A DNA stretch of 23,956 bases from the IMG/VR virus record IMGVR_UViG_3300042465_001347, positions 1 through 23,956 of that record; one strand, written 5' to 3'. Positions within the stretch are counted from its first letter, which is position 1. Each line of letters opens with the position of its first letter. This document shows positions 23,939-23,956 of this stretch, one piece after another. Position numbers and translations under genes: made by a program. This DNA comes from a virus. Below the pieces are notes generated by a model. It worked only from the letters and a program-made list of their open reading frames with translations, was not told the DNA's origin and did not search any database.

Positions 23939-23956
23939 TACATAACCCCAAATTCA

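Overview
The window is a 24-kb stretch of a tailed-phage (myovirus) genome. It holds most of a T4-like baseplate, tail-spike and tail-fibre late region. Every supported gene lies on the minus strand, so gene order in the direction of transcription runs from high to low coordinates. Genes abut or overlap by a few bases, there is no gene-free stretch over 300 bases, and I see no tRNA, integrase, IS element or CRISPR array. Baseplate genes are very AT-rich (locally about 20-35% GC by hand count). The host cannot be named from the sequence. The DUF4815-type protein, GSGY-type repeats and VGIGT-type fibres recall T4-like phages of aquatic bacteria, and the peptidoglycan-active spike domains fit a Gram-negative or cyanobacterial host.

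Right part (18682-23938), central hub and spike: a gp27-like hub protein (22670-23938); a short gp5-type OB-fold protein with a C-terminal extension (21987-22673); a 968-residue spike protein with an N-terminal GH19-type glycosidase domain, a repetitive beta-helix-like centre and a C-terminal M15-type peptidase domain (19072-21978); and a PAAR tip protein (18682-19062). In T4 the OB-fold, a lysozyme and the beta-helix form one gp5 chain. Here that chain appears to be split, with a different glycosidase and an added peptidase.

Centre-right (15432-18682), fibre cassette: a 921-residue fibre with VGIGT motifs and a receptor-type C-terminal domain, then two tiny translationally coupled genes that together resemble one XkdW/fibre-assembly protein. 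This cassette has markedly higher GC than the baseplate genes around it and looks exchanged. A T4-type late promoter sequence (TATAAATA) lies immediately after it and in front of the gp25 gene.

Centre-left (5728-15405), wedge and periphery: gp25-like, gp6-like, gp7-like, a 150-residue conserved phage protein, gp8-like and a DUF4815-type protein. Several carry inserted small beta-rich modules: a domain in gp25, GSGY-type repeats in gp8, gp7 and the DUF4815 protein, and 18-residue tandem repeats in gp7.

Left part (1-5716): a 1483-residue virion protein with two tandem bacterial Ig-like domains, a 70-residue helical protein, and two short fibre-type proteins sharing an N-terminal LRSVKG...DANF module. 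The last of these runs off the left edge. Together these genes would build the hub, puncturing spike, wedges and fibres of one contractile-tail baseplate.
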